A DNA stretch of 64,000 bases from Paracoccus sanguinis (GCF_900106665.1 NZ_FNNA01000002.1:1-64000), one strand, 5' to 3'; numbered from the stretch's first letter, positions 49,112 through 58,697 are shown. A program made the numbers and translations. The notes: generated from the letters alone by a model not told the origin.

Positions 49112-50646
49112 GCCGCGACCCTCGCGCGGCTCATGTGGCGGCCGACCTCGGCAACCTCGTCGGCGGTCATCCTCAACCCCAGTTTCGAACGGCGCCAGAG
49201 CGCATCCTCGGCCTCGCGCGCCCATTCCCGCGTCATCATCCAGTCCAGTTCCCGTTCGGTCAACGTCGCGCCGAAGTCGCGCCCAAGGTCGGCCGCGGTC
49301 CGCGCGCCGTCCAGCATCACCCGCGCCTCGGTGCCGTAGGCGCGCACCAGCCGCAACGCCCAACGGGGCGTCAGGAAGGGATGCGCGCCACGCAGCGCCT
49401 CGACCTGCGCCTGCACGCCGTCGACGGGGAAATCCCCGCCCGGCAGCGCCACGCCCGCGGTCCAGTCCGCCCCGGTCCCGGGCAGCAGCGGCCCGAGCTT
49501 GCCCATCGCCGCCTCGGCGAGCCGGCGATAGGTGGTGATCTTGCCGCCGAAGACGTTGAGGCAGGGCGCCCCCTTGCGGTCCAGCGACAGCACATAGTCG
49601 CGGGTCGCGGCGGTGGCCGAGGACACCCCGTCGTCATAGAGGGGGCGCACGCCGGAATAGGTCCAGACGACATCCGCCGGCGTCACCGGCTGGCGGAAAT
49701 AGCGCGAGGCGAAGGTGCAGAGATAGTCGATCTCGGCCGGGGTGCAGACCGCCTCGCCCGGGGCGCCCTGGTGGTCCACGTCGGTGGTGCCGATCAGGGT
49801 GAAGTCGGTCTCATAGGGGATCGCAAAGACGATCCGCCCGTCCGGCCCCTGGAAGAAATAGGCCTTGTCGTGGTCGAAGAGGCGCCGGGTCACGATGTGG
49901 CTGCCGCGCACGAGGCGGATGCGCTCGGGCGTGACGATGTGGGCCACGTCGGCGATGACCTTGCCGACCCACGGGCCGGCGGCGTTGACGAGCGCGCGGG
50001 CGCGGAAGCTGCGTCCGTCGGCCAGGCGCACGGCCCACAGCTCGCCCTCGCGCCGCGCCTCGGTCACCCGGGCGCGGGTCAGGATGTCGGCACCGCGTGC
50101 GGCCGCGTCGCGGGCGTTCAGCACCACCAGCCGGGCGTCGTCCACCCAGCAGTCGGAATATTCATAGGCCCGGCGCAGCCGCGGCTGCAGCGGCGCGCCC
50201 TCGGGGCCGCGGGTCAGGTCCAGCGACGAGGTGCCGGGCAGGATCGCGCGGCTGCCGAGGTGGTCATAGAGAAACAGCCCCGCCCGGATCATCGCCGCCG
50301 GCCGGCGGCCGCGCAGGAACGGCACCATGCGCGAGACCGGGGTGCCACCCTCGAACCGCATCTCGGGGTCGAGCGGCAGCACGAAGCGCATCGGCCAGCT
50401 AATGTGGGGCATTGCTCGCAGCAGCACCTCGCGCTCGCGCAGCGCCTCGCGCACCAGCCGGAACTCGAGGAACTCGAGATAGCGCAGCCCGCCGTGGAAG
50501 AGCTTGGTCGAGGACGACGAGGTCGCCTGGGCGAGGTCGCCCTGCTCGGCCAGCCGCACCGACAGGCCGCGCCCGGCGGCGTCGCGGGCGATCCCGCAGC
50601 CGTTGATGCCGCCGCCGATGATGAACAGGTCCGTGGTTTCAGCCAT
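49108..50646 (-). CDS. glpD: Aerobic glycerol-3-phosphate dehydrogenase
   Basis: A 512-residue FAD enzyme that oxidises glycerol 3-phosphate to dihydroxyacetone phosphate and feeds electrons to quinone at the membrane. ATG 50646 is chosen over an upstream start at 50673. The N-terminal Rossmann motif is DLFIIGGGINGCGIARDAAGR (GxGxxG variant), and TKLFHGGLRYLE follows, typical of GlpD. It is the first gene of the minus-strand glycerol operon, divergent from glpR. Confidence 0.95.
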   Translation of the reverse strand: MAETTDLFIIGGGINGCGIARDAAGRGLSVRLAEQGDLAQATSSSSTKLFHGGLRYLEFLEFRLVREALREREVLLRAMPHISWPMRFVLPLDPEMRFEGGTPVSRMVPFLRGRRPAAMIRAGLFLYDHLGSRAILPGTSSLDLTRGPEGAPLQPRLRRAYEYSDCWVDDARLVVLNARDAAARGADILTRARVTEARREGELWAVRLADGRSFRARALVNAAGPWVGKVIADVAHIVTPERIRLVRGSHIVTRRLFDHDKAYFFQGPDGRIVFAIPYETDFTLIGTTDVDHQGAPGEAVCTPAEIDYLCTFASRYFRQPVTPADVVWTYSGVRPLYDDGVSSATAATRDYVLSLDRKGAPCLNVFGGKITTYRRLAEAAMGKLGPLLPGTGADWTAGVALPGGDFPVDGVQAQVEALRGAHPFLTPRWALRLVRAYGTEARVMLDGARTAADLGRDFGATLTERELDWMMTREWAREAEDALWRRSKLGLRMTADEVAEVGRHMSRARVAA

Positions 50647-50785
50647 CCGTCTCGCGCCTCTGAAGCGTGGCACAAACGATCATATCCGCGTGTGCGCTGT
50701 CAAAACCTATTTTCGCTTTCGCGCGATATTTGTCGTTTGCGCGCGTCACCCGCGCGCGCTAGCTTCGACCCGAAAGGGAGTGCGC
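50647..50785. promoter_or_regulatory. Divergent glpD/glpR control region
   Basis: The 139-bp region holds both promoters. TATTTTCG at 50708-50715 fits the E. coli GlpR half-site consensus WATKYTCG, and a related ATTTGTCG lies at 50728-50735. These are candidate operator half-sites; the match is short. The glpR ribosome-binding site aagggag is at 50773-50779. Confidence 0.45.
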
Positions 50786-51544
50786 ATGGCTCTCAGCATC
50801 CGCCAGATGGATATCGTGAACCTCGCCAAGGCCTCGGGCCGGGTCGAGGTCGATGACCTTGCCAGCCGCTTCGACGTCTCGGTGCAGACGATCCGGCGCG
50901 ATCTGGGCGAGCTCGCCGATCAGGGGCTGGTCGACCGCGTCCACGGCGGCGCGGTGCTGCCGAGCGGCGTCGCCAACCTCGGCTACGAGGCGCGGCGCCT
51001 GCTGCACCAGGAGGCGAAGGAGACCGTGGGCCGGCTCTGCGCCGCGCGGATCCCCGACAACTCCTCGCTGATCCTCAACATCGGCACCACGACCGAGGCG
51101 GTGGCGCGGGCGCTGCTCGGGCACCGCAACCTGACGGTGGTGACCAACAACATGAACGTCGCCAACATCATGATCCACAACGACAGCTGCGAGGTGATCG
51201 TGGCGGGCGGCGCGGTCCGGCGTTCGGACGGCGGGCTGGTGGGCGATCTGACGAGTGAGCTGATGACCAACTTCAAGGTCGATTTCGCGGTGATCGGCTG
51301 CTCGGCGATGGATGCGGACGGCGACGTGCTCGACTACGACCTGGCCGAGGTGCGGGTCAGCCGCACGATCCTGCGGCAGGCGCGGTCGCGGCTGCTGGTG
51401 ACGGACCTGAGCAAGCTGGGCCGGTCGGCGCCGATCAAGGTGGTGTCGCTCGCCGAACTCGACGCGATCGTGACCGAGGCCCTCCTGCCCGACGCGCTGC
51501 GCGAACGCTGCGCGGGGTGGGAGACGGAGTGCGTTTCGGCCTGA
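50786..51544 (+). CDS. glpR: DeoR-family glycerol regulon repressor
   Basis: A 252-residue DeoR-type repressor. The N-terminal helix-turn-helix reads VDDLASRFDVSVQTIRRDLGELADQG (recognition helix VSVQTIRRDL). The C-terminal sugar-phosphate domain has LNIGTTTEAVARAL and VIVAGGAVRRSDGGLVG, the GTT and GG ligand loops. Glycerol 3-phosphate is the expected inducer. It is divergent from glpD, so it probably represses the whole operon. A clear ribosome-binding site precedes the ATG. Confidence 0.93.
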   Translation: MALSIRQMDIVNLAKASGRVEVDDLASRFDVSVQTIRRDLGELADQGLVDRVHGGAVLPSGVANLGYEARRLLHQEAKETVGRLCAARIPDNSSLILNIGTTTEAVARALLGHRNLTVVTNNMNVANIMIHNDSCEVIVAGGAVRRSDGGLVGDLTSELMTNFKVDFAVIGCSAMDADGDVLDYDLAEVRVSRTILRQARSRLLVTDLSKLGRSAPIKVVSLAELDAIVTEALLPDALRERCAGWETECVSA

Positions 51545-51548
51545 CGCC

Positions 51549-52217
51549 TCAGGGCGCGAGCAGGTAGCGGCCCCCGCCGGCCGGGTCGAAGCCGCGGATC
51601 GCCAGCCCCTCGGCGAAGGCCCCCTCCAGCGCCGTGCGCAGCGCCAGCCGCCGGGCCAGCGGGTCTTCCCCGCCCGCGTCCAGCGGGACGATCCGCGGGG
51701 CGGCCTCGGGGCGGATCGGGTCAGGCGTCGGCAGGTGCCATTCGACCAGCAGCCGGTCCGAGGGCACCCCCGCGTTGATCCCCGCCATTTCGCCGTAATA
51801 GTCGCGCAGATAGGTCCGCGCGCTCGCCCCCAGGACGCCGATGTTGAGCGCCGCGTTCGGTTTGCGGGCCGGATCGAAGGTCCAGGTGACGAGGCGGATG
51901 CCCTGCGCGAGGCACCAGTCGCGCTGGAAGAGCTTGAGCCGCTTGCCCAGGCCCCGCCCCTGCCAGTCGGGCCTGATCCCCAGCCGGTGCGAGTGCTGGC
52001 GCGCCGGATCGCGGGTCGGGAAGCCGAAGAGATAGCCGACCGGCGCGCCCTCGCCGTCCGCCGCCACCGCGACAAGCCCCCCCGCCTCGACCACCGCCGC
52101 CATCAGGTCGGCGGGGTCGGGCAGGTCGCCCTCGCCCCAGACGGCGACCTGCAACGCCTCGAGCCGGCGCAGGGTGGCGATGTCGCCGACCGCGCGGATG
52201 ACGGGGGCTTCGCTCAT
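51549..52217 (-). CDS. GNAT acyltransferase, probable D-amino acid N-succinyltransferase
   Basis: A 222-residue GNAT-fold protein with the acetyl/acyl-CoA loop [14 protein letters not shown] and a FGFPTRDP block near residue 65. Its last bases overlap nothing, but its start overlaps the NSAR stop as ATGA, so the two are coupled. In other bacteria a GNAT of this type beside an N-succinylamino acid racemase succinylates D-amino acids, which the racemase then converts to the L-form. A desuccinylase is not in this window. The role is inferred from context. Confidence 0.78.
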   Translation of the reverse strand: MSEAPVIRAVGDIATLRRLEALQVAVWGEGDLPDPADLMAAVVEAGGLVAVAADGEGAPVGYLFGFPTRDPARQHSHRLGIRPDWQGRGLGKRLKLFQRDWCLAQGIRLVTWTFDPARKPNAALNIGVLGASARTYLRDYYGEMAGINAGVPSDRLLVEWHLPTPDPIRPEAAPRIVPLDAGGEDPLARRLALRTALEGAFAEGLAIRGFDPAGGGRYLLAP

Positions 52218-53335
52218 GCGCCGAAGACCTCGCGGCTCGCCGTCACGCTGTCGAGGAAGGCGCGGTCAAGCGTCACGCCGGTCCCCGGTCCGGGCGGCAC
52301 CGGCATGATTCCGTCCGCCGCCTCGAGCCGCTCGGCCACGATGTCGCGGGCAAAATAGCGGCTCGACGACGAGGTGTCGCCGGGGCGGGTGAAGCCCGGC
52401 AGGCTCGACAGATGCAGGTTGTGCGCCCGCCCGATCCCTGATTCGAGCATCCCGCCACACCACACCGGCACGTCGAAGGCGGCGCAGAGATCGTGGATGC
52501 GCCGCGCCTCGAGATGGCCGCCGACGCGCCCGACCTTGATGTTGACGACCCGCGCCGCCCCCATCACCAGCGCCCGGCGGGTGTCGGCGGCCGAGCGCAG
52601 GCTCTCGTCCAGGCAGATCGGCGTCGCCAGCCGGGCCTGCAGGGCGGCGTGGTCCACCATGTCGTCGAAGGCCAGCGGCTGCTCGATGTAGTCGAGCCCG
52701 TAGCGGTCGAGCCGGGCCAGATGCGCGGCGTCCGCCAACCGGTACGAGGCGTTCGCGTCGACCGTCAGATGCGCGTCGGGAAACGCCGCCCGCACCGCGT
52801 CGAGCACCGCGAGATCGTGGCCCGGCATGATCTTGAGCTTGATGCGCCGGTAGCCCTGCGCCAGATGCGCGCCGACCCGCTCGACCGTGCCGGGGATGTC
52901 GCCGATCCCGAGCGAGACCCCGACCTCGACCGCGTCCCGCGTCCCGCCGAGCAGCGCCTTGAGCGGCACGTTCAGGCTGCGCGCCCAGAGGTCCCACACC
53001 GCCATCTCGACCATGGCCCGGGTCATGCGGTGGCCGCGCCACCCCTCCATCCCCGCGGCGATGTCCTGCGGCGCGGTCAGGGCGCGGCCGACGAGGCCAG
53101 GCAGCAGCACCTCGCGCAAGAGCGCGAGGGCAGCGGGCAGGGTTTCCTCGAGATAGTCGGGCAGTGGGTCCATCACCCCCTCGGCCACCCCCTCGACCCC
53201 GTCCGCGTGCAGGATCAGCAGCGGGAACACCTTCTCGGTCATCGTCCCGGTGGCGATGGTGAAGGGGGTGAGCAACGGCAGCCGCACGATGCGCAGCTCG
53301 GCACGCTCGATCCTGAGGGCATGGGGGTTCGGCAT
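52214..53335 (-). CDS. N-succinylamino acid racemase / o-succinylbenzoate synthase family
   Basis: A 373-residue enolase-superfamily enzyme. All catalytic residues are visible: K166 and K168 (KLK), metal ligands D193 (VDANASY), E218 (YIEQPL) and D243 (CLDES), and K267 (NIKVGR). The same fold serves menaquinone synthesis (MenC) and racemisation of N-succinylamino acids. With no men genes nearby and a GNAT coupled by ATGA, racemase is the better call. Length is normal. Confidence 0.87.
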   Translation of the reverse strand: MPNPHALRIERAELRIVRLPLLTPFTIATGTMTEKVFPLLILHADGVEGVAEGVMDPLPDYLEETLPAALALLREVLLPGLVGRALTAPQDIAAGMEGWRGHRMTRAMVEMAVWDLWARSLNVPLKALLGGTRDAVEVGVSLGIGDIPGTVERVGAHLAQGYRRIKLKIMPGHDLAVLDAVRAAFPDAHLTVDANASYRLADAAHLARLDRYGLDYIEQPLAFDDMVDHAALQARLATPICLDESLRSAADTRRALVMGAARVVNIKVGRVGGHLEARRIHDLCAAFDVPVWCGGMLESGIGRAHNLHLSSLPGFTRPGDTSSSSRYFARDIVAERLEAADGIMPVPPGPGTGVTLDRAFLDSVTASREVFGA

Positions 53336-53403
53336 CGACGGGCCTCGCGGGGGCGGTTCGGCCGCACCCTAGCCGGGCGCGCGGGCGGGGGGAACCGCCG
53401 CGG

Positions 53404-53715
53404 TCAGAGGCACATCGACATGGTCGCCACCGGCATCAGCGTCCAGACGGTCGCCGCCAGCGCCGCCAGCGCCAGCGTCATGGCGACGAGGCGGTGGAAC
53501 CGCGTGTCGCCGCCCAGCGGGCCGCGGTAGGCGTGGGCGAGCAGCAGGTGACCCGCGATGGCGACGCCCCAGGCGGCCAGCAGCATCAGCCGCCAGGTGG
53601 CGGCGTCCAGATGCGCGCCGTGGCGCGAGCAGACCAGCCCCTCGAGCCCGTAGATCGCGCTGAACGCCACGATCCAGAGGGTGAAGGGCGCGGCGATGCG
53701 CAGGATGTCCCGCAT
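53404..53715 (-). CDS. Small three-helix membrane protein of the oxidase cluster
   Basis: A 103-residue protein with three predicted membrane segments. I do not recognise a named family. Its start lies at the last base of the oxidase I-III gene stop, so it is co-translated with it. It may be a small oxidase subunit or assembly helper, by position only. Confidence 0.65.
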   Translation of the reverse strand: MRDILRIAAPFTLWIVAFSAIYGLEGLVCSRHGAHLDAATWRLMLLAAWGVAIAGHLLLAHAYRGPLGGDTRFHRLVAMTLALAALAATVWTLMPVATMSMCL

Positions 53716-56255
53716 CAGAACGCCCCCGGCAGCCAGGCGGCGGCGAGACCCACGGTCCCGACCAGCGCCGCGTAATCCACCCAGAGCCGCAGCACCCGCA
53801 CCGGGTTGAAGCGCCGCGCCGAGAGGTAACCGGCGCGCTGGCGCGCCATGACGAAGCCCGTCATCACCAGCGCCACCCCGGCGTGGAAGGCCACGTAGCC
53901 CGCGATCGCCCAGACCGTCGCGTCATAGGCGTGGGCCGCCGGCGCCCCCACCCCGCGCATCACCGTCACCGCCGCCGCGATCCAGCCCCCCAGCCCCAGC
54001 GCGGCGAAGACCAGCCCCAGCCACGGGGTGCCGCCGCGGCGCAGCTGCACCTCGGCCAGCCGCGGGCCGGCGAGCGTCAGCAGCAGCGCGCCCAGCGCCA
54101 GCGCCGGGCCGAGCCGGTCGAGCGCGAGAAACGCGGGCGGCGGCCAGTTCGGCGCCACGGTCCAGAGGAACGCATAGCCGAAGAGCAGCGAGCCGAAGAG
54201 CACGCTGTCGGCCAGCAAAAGGAACAGCGACCCCCACCAGCCCGGCGGGTCGGCGACCTCGGCCGCGGTGGGCAGCATCACCCCGTGGCCTGCGTCAAGC
54301 GGGCCGGTGTCGGCGCGCTCGCCCATCTTCCACGCCCAGCGCAGCGCCAGCGCCGTGACGACCGGCACCGCAAGCCCGGCCAGCAGCCACTGCTTGAAGA
54401 CAGGCATCATGAACATGAACCCGGTCACCGCGGCGAGGACCAGCGGCTCGATCGTGTTGCCGGGGAACGGCACGATATAGGCCGGCGCCCCGTCGGCGGT
54501 CCGCACCGTCAGCGTCTCGCGCCGGCCGCGCAGCGGCTCGCCCAGGTAGCCCTCGCCGCGGGCGATGCGGGCGGGCAGGGTCGGGTCGTCCTCGAGCGGG
54601 TAGCGGCCGTGCACCGTGGGGATCGAGGCGATGTTGTAGGGCGGCGCCGGCCGCGCGGTCGCCCATTCGAGCGTCCCCGCGCCCCACGGGTTGCGCGGCC
54701 CCCGCGCCGCCATCAGCGCGTTCACCGCGACGTCGATGATCACCAGCGCGAACCCCGCCGCCATCACGAAGCCGCCGATCGAGGCGACCAGGTTGATCCA
54801 CTCCCACCCGTGGCCGCCCTCGTAGCTGTGGATGCGGCGGCGCTGGCCCAAGAGGCCCGCCCAGTGAAGCGCAAGGAAGGTGACGTGGAAGGCGGGCACG
54901 GTCAGCCAGAACGCCGCCTCGCCGGTGCGGAAGAACCGGGTACGGCCGCTGAACATCGGCAGCCAATAGTAGATCGCGGCGATCATCGGGAAGACGAAGC
55001 CGCCGACGAGGACGTAGTGCAGGTGCGCCACGATGAACTGGGTGTCGTGCACCTGCCAGTCGAACGGCACCATGGCGACCATCACCCCGGTCAGCCCGCC
55101 GATCACGAAGGTGACGAAGAACCCCATCAGCCACAGCATCGGCAGCGACATGGTCGGCCGCCCGCGCCAGAGCGTCCCGATCCAGGCGAAGATCTGCACC
55201 CCCGTCGGCACCGCCACCAGCGTCGAGGCGGCCGAGAAGAACGCGAGCCCCATGTGCGGGATGCCGGTGGTGAACATGTGGTGCACCCACAGCCCGAAGC
55301 TGAGCACCGCAAGCGACACCGCCGCGGCCACGATCCAGCCGTAGCCGAGCAGATGGGTCCGCGCCATCACCGGCAGGATCGTCGAGATCGCGCCCGCCGC
55401 GGGCAGGAAGATGATGTAGACCTCGGGGTGGCCGAAGAGCCAGAAGAGGTGCTGCCAGAGCAGCGAGTCGCCCCCCTCGGCCGGCTGGAAGAACGGCAGG
55501 CCGAAGGCGCGCTCGAGCTCGAGCAGCAGCGAGCCGAGGATCATCGGCGGGAACGCCGTCAGGATCATCACCGCGACGACGAGCATGTACCACGCGAAGA
55601 TCGGCATCCGGTCGAGCGACATTCCCGCGGCGCGGAACCGCAGGATGGTCACCACCACCTCGACCGCGGTGGCGATGGCGGAAATCTCGATGAAGGCGAT
55701 GCCGAGCAGCCAGACGTCCGAGTTGATGCCCGGCGCGTGGATTGCCGAGCTGAGCGGCGGATACATGAACCAGCCGCTGTCGGGCGCGACCCCGGCCAGC
55801 AGCGCCAGCACCATCGTCCCCGAGCCGATGAAGTAGCACCAGAAGGCGAACATCCCGATCCGCGGGAACGCGAGGTCGCGGCTGCCCAGCAGCCCGGGCA
55901 GGATGTAGATCGCCAGCGCCTCGAAGAAGGGGATGGCGAACAGGAACATCATGATGGTCCCGTGCATGGTGAAGATCTGGTTGTAGATCTCCGGCCCGAC
56001 GAAGGCGCTGTCGGGGGTGGCGAGCTGGGCCCGGATCAGCATGGCGAGGATGCCGCCGACCACGAACATCCACGTCGCCGTCATCAGGAACATCCGGCCC
56101 AGCCGGGTGTTGCTGGTGGTCTTCAGCCAGCCGCGCAGCCCCGGCTCGTTGTCCCAGACCGGCAGCAGCCGCCGGTGCAGCCTGAGCGCGGTCAGTTCGG
56201 GCCCCGGGGCCCCGAGGGGGGACGGGTGCGGCGCGGGCTGGCGGGGCTCGGTCAC
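53715..56255 (-). CDS. Haem-copper oxidase subunit I fused to a subunit III-like domain, lacking the K-channel lysine
   Basis: An 846-residue fusion: subunit I (about 1-600) and a five-helix subunit III-like tail. The start is GTG 56255, overlapping the subunit II stop (GTGA). Haem and copper ligands are complete: H98, H276, H325, H326, H411 and H413. The HPEVY loop with E278 and Y280 is intact, as is D127 of the D-channel. The K-channel lysine in PTGVKxF of A-family oxidases is Gln here (PTGVQIFAW, Q354). The quinol-site residues of E. coli CyoB (R71, D75, H98 in that protein) are not conserved. The electron donor is therefore unclear. It reduces oxygen to water in the inner membrane. Confidence 0.9.
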   Translation of the reverse strand: MTEPRQPAPHPSPLGAPGPELTALRLHRRLLPVWDNEPGLRGWLKTTSNTRLGRMFLMTATWMFVVGGILAMLIRAQLATPDSAFVGPEIYNQIFTMHGTIMMFLFAIPFFEALAIYILPGLLGSRDLAFPRIGMFAFWCYFIGSGTMVLALLAGVAPDSGWFMYPPLSSAIHAPGINSDVWLLGIAFIEISAIATAVEVVVTILRFRAAGMSLDRMPIFAWYMLVVAVMILTAFPPMILGSLLLELERAFGLPFFQPAEGGDSLLWQHLFWLFGHPEVYIIFLPAAGAISTILPVMARTHLLGYGWIVAAAVSLAVLSFGLWVHHMFTTGIPHMGLAFFSAASTLVAVPTGVQIFAWIGTLWRGRPTMSLPMLWLMGFFVTFVIGGLTGVMVAMVPFDWQVHDTQFIVAHLHYVLVGGFVFPMIAAIYYWLPMFSGRTRFFRTGEAAFWLTVPAFHVTFLALHWAGLLGQRRRIHSYEGGHGWEWINLVASIGGFVMAAGFALVIIDVAVNALMAARGPRNPWGAGTLEWATARPAPPYNIASIPTVHGRYPLEDDPTLPARIARGEGYLGEPLRGRRETLTVRTADGAPAYIVPFPGNTIEPLVLAAVTGFMFMMPVFKQWLLAGLAVPVVTALALRWAWKMGERADTGPLDAGHGVMLPTAAEVADPPGWWGSLFLLLADSVLFGSLLFGYAFLWTVAPNWPPPAFLALDRLGPALALGALLLTLAGPRLAEVQLRRGGTPWLGLVFAALGLGGWIAAAVTVMRGVGAPAAHAYDATVWAIAGYVAFHAGVALVMTGFVMARQRAGYLSARRFNPVRVLRLWVDYAALVGTVGLAAAWLPGAF

Positions 56256-56959
56256 TCGGTCGCTCCTGCAAGGAATTGCTGCCAGCCGGCAGGGTCGTGG
56301 GCGATGACGCGGAAGCGGTGGGCGAGGTAGCCGGTACCGTTGAACTCGGCGCTGACGCCCTTGAACTCGCCCGGGCCGTCGGCCTCGATCCGCAGCACGT
56401 TGACGTGGCCGGGGATCGCGTCGAGCTTGCCGGCGAGCCGCGGCACCCAGAAGCTGTGGATGACGTCGGCGGTGGTGATCTCGACATCGACCGGGCGGCC
56501 GGCGGGGATGTGCAGCACGTCGCGGGTCTCGCGCCCCGGGGCGTCGGCATAGCCGAAGCGCCACTCCCACTGGCGGCCCTCGGCGCGCACGGTCACCAGG
56601 TCGTCGTGCGGCCGCGGCATCAGCCGCTCACCCACCACCAGCCCATAGGCGGTCAGCGCGCCCAGCACGACGAGCGAGAAGGTCAACCCCATGCCGCCGA
56701 GCCAGCGCCGCTCGGCCCGTGCCAGATCTTCCCTCGCCAGATCGGCCGCGTCGGTGCCGTCCGCGCGATGGCCGGCGTCAGGATGGCCGGCGCGGAAAGC
56801 CAGCACCAGCAGCACCATCACCAGCGCAAAGATCGCCGCCGCGCCGCCGATCAGCACCCACCACATCGTCGCAATGGATTGCGCCGCAGGCCCCGCCGGT
56901 TGCAGGGTAGAGAGCGACCCCTCGCACGCCGCGAGCCCCAGCGGGGCCGCGAGCCACAC
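56252..56959 (-). CDS. Oxidase subunit II without CuA cysteines (quinol-oxidase-like)
   Basis: About 235 residues with two membrane helices and a cupredoxin domain. The GTG 56959 start is tentative; the frame is open to 57976 but no ATG gives a good leader. A lipobox-like LAAC gives a predicted lipoprotein cysteine, the only Cys in the protein. The VIHSFWVPRLAGKLDAIPG block is typical, but the loop that holds CuA (CSExCGxxH) reads GVSAEFNGTGYLAHRF. No haem c motif follows. It thus resembles CyoA-type subunits that take electrons from quinol rather than from cytochrome c. Confidence 0.82.
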   Translation of the reverse strand: MWLAAPLGLAACEGSLSTLQPAGPAAQSIATMWWVLIGGAAAIFALVMVLLVLAFRAGHPDAGHRADGTDAADLAREDLARAERRWLGGMGLTFSLVVLGALTAYGLVVGERLMPRPHDDLVTVRAEGRQWEWRFGYADAPGRETRDVLHIPAGRPVDVEITTADVIHSFWVPRLAGKLDAIPGHVNVLRIEADGPGEFKGVSAEFNGTGYLAHRFRVIAHDPAGWQQFLAGATE

Positions 56960-56986
56960 AGACCGGACGGAAAGGCGCCCCGCGCG

Positions 56987-57502
56987 ATGGCCGAGCAGAA
57001 GATCGAGACCCCGAACCCCGAGCTGATCGACCCGATCAGCGCCGACCCCGAGTTCCACGAGACCGAGTCGCGCATCGCCATCCTCGGCCATCCGCTGCAC
57101 GCCATGTCGGTGTCGTTCCCGATCGCGCTGTCGTTCTGCAACTTCGGCGCCGACGGGCTCTACTGGCTGACCGGCGACGTGTTCTGGGCCCGGGCCGGGG
57201 TGTGGTCGGCGGGCACGGCCTTCCTCTTCGGGCTGCTCGCCGGGCTGATCGGCACGGTCGAGCTGCTGCTGGTGCCCGGCATCCGCGCCCGCGCCGCGGC
57301 CTGGACGCATTTCGTCATCGCCGTGCTGCTGCTGTCGGTCCTGGGGCTGAACTGGGGCTTCAGGATGCAGGGCTACGAAAGCGCGGTCCTGCCCTACGGC
57401 ATCATGCTCTCGGCGTTCATCGTCGTGATGGTGTCGGCGACCGGGTGGCATGGCGGCAAGCTCGTGTTCGATTATCACCTGGGGACATCCAAGGGCAAAT
57501 GA
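56987..57502 (+). CDS. DUF2231 membrane protein
   Basis: A 171-residue protein with four predicted helices and the DUF2231 blocks GHPLHAMSVSFPIALS and WHGGKLVF. The conserved His pair in GHPLHA suggests a haem or metal site. It is divergent from the oxidase subunit II gene (27 bp apart) and overlaps the end of the CopD-like gene by 28 bp. It may help oxidase assembly or electron supply; this is inference from position. Confidence 0.82.
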   Translation: MAEQKIETPNPELIDPISADPEFHETESRIAILGHPLHAMSVSFPIALSFCNFGADGLYWLTGDVFWARAGVWSAGTAFLFGLLAGLIGTVELLLVPGIRARAAAWTHFVIAVLLLSVLGLNWGFRMQGYESAVLPYGIMLSAFIVVMVSATGWHGGKLVFDYHLGTSKGK

Positions 57503-57984
57503 ACCCCGACCGGGCGGGTCAGCCAGTCCGGCACCGGGACGCTCGACAAATCCGGCTTGGCCAGCACGAAGGTCAGCACGCCGAGGATCGGCACCATGAC
57601 CAGCACCAGCGGCAGCACCGGCGCGGGCGGGGCGTGCGAGCCCTCGGTCTCGGCCACCTCGACCAGCGTGCCGCCGATCCATGCGTGGAACGCCACCATC
57701 AGCGCCACGCAGACGAGCTTGGCGAACATCCAGAGCGTGAAGGCCTCGCGCAGGAAGATCAGCACCGTCCCGGTGGCGATGGCGATCACCGCCGCCGGGG
57801 TGACGAGCAGGGTATAGCTGCGGTGCGTGGCCTGGCGGATGCGGCTGAAGTCGGCCTGCCCGACCGCGTTCTCGTGCCGCGCCATCATCATCGGCAGGGC
57901 AAAGAGCCCCGCCGTCCACACCGCGATCATGCTGATGTGGACCGCCTTGAGATAGGGGATGAGGGTCAGAAGCCACGCGCTCAT
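57475..57984 (-). CDS. CopD-like/HemJ-like membrane protein
   Basis: A 169-residue protein with four or five membrane helices. YLKAVHISMIAVWTAGLFALPMMM matches the CopD/HemJ-type first helix with its conserved His (core KAVHI), and HRSYTLLVTPAAVIAIATG is the third. The start ATG 57984 overlaps the ctaG stop. Possible roles are copper handling or protoporphyrinogen oxidation (HemJ); the oxidase context favours copper or haem supply. Confidence 0.75.
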   Translation of the reverse strand: MSAWLLTLIPYLKAVHISMIAVWTAGLFALPMMMARHENAVGQADFSRIRQATHRSYTLLVTPAAVIAIATGTVLIFLREAFTLWMFAKLVCVALMVAFHAWIGGTLVEVAETEGSHAPPAPVLPLVLVMVPILGVLTFVLAKPDLSSVPVPDWLTRPVGVHLPLDVPR

Positions 57985-58697
57985 GCGCTGTGCGCCACGG
58001 TCATTGCGCGCCAGCCGCGCCGGGCGACGAGCAGGCCGAGCGCCGCATAGGGCAGCCCCGCCGGCACCCACATGATCAGCCCGCCGAGCTGCTGGTCCGA
58101 GAGCGCCGTGAACCCCCAGTCGAGCGGCGCGGTGGCGTGGATGGCGTAGAGCCCGCGCGGCGCAAAGGTCAGCAGCGCGCCGAGGAAGCCCATCTGCATG
58201 TAGGCCCCGAGGATCGAGAGCAGCGCGCTGCCGACCGCCTGGGCGGGGGCGAGCACCGCCCGCCAGAACAGCCAGGCCGAGCCGAGCAGCGTCGCCTGCA
58301 TCACCCAGTAGACCGCGTGGTTGGCCATCGCCGCGTCATAGGCGGCGGGCACGTGCCAGCCCCACAGCGCCAGCGTCGCCAGCACGAACAGCGGCACCGT
58401 GGGCAACGGCCGCCGGGCGGGCAGCGCCAGCGCCAGCAGCGGCGCCGCCACCGCGACGAGGAGGATGTGGTGGACCACGCGGGCCGAGAACAGCGCCGCC
58501 GACAGCGCGCAGAGCGGCGAGACGAAGGCCAGCACCAGAACGCCGACCGCCGCGAGCCCTAGCGCCGAGCGGCGCAGCGCGACGGCGGCCCCGGCGAGCG
58601 CGGCCAGCAGCAGCGGGTCGACGTTCCAGCGCAGCCAGATCTCGGCCGGCAGCGGCGGGGCGCCGCAGTAAATCCCGCTCAGATCAAGGGACAGCAT
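57981..58697 (-). CDS. ctaG: Cytochrome c oxidase assembly protein, caa3-type CtaG
   Basis: A 238-residue polytopic protein of the caa3_CtaG family. Family blocks are SPLCALSAALFSARVVHHILLV, WGWHVPAAYDAAM and the final DQQLGGLIMWVPAGLPY. It is a copper insertion factor for the oxidase CuB site. ATG 58697 is chosen. It leads the CopD-like gene by a 4-bp overlap, and the oxidase genes lie further downstream on the same strand. Confidence 0.88.
   Translation of the reverse strand: MLSLDLSGIYCGAPPLPAEIWLRWNVDPLLLAALAGAAVALRRSALGLAAVGVLVLAFVSPLCALSAALFSARVVHHILLVAVAAPLLALALPARRPLPTVPLFVLATLALWGWHVPAAYDAAMANHAVYWVMQATLLGSAWLFWRAVLAPAQAVGSALLSILGAYMQMGFLGALLTFAPRGLYAIHATAPLDWGFTALSDQQLGGLIMWVPAGLPYAALGLLVARRGWRAMTVAHSA

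Noticed and set aside
53883..56330. 815-residue plus-strand open frame
   Set aside because: Antisense to the oxidase subunit I gene; His/Arg/Pro-rich with no domain.
56252..57976. Using the full open frame as the subunit II gene
   Set aside because: The extra 340 residues are antisense to the DUF2231 and CopD-like regions and are low-complexity; the real protein begins near the lipobox at about 56959.
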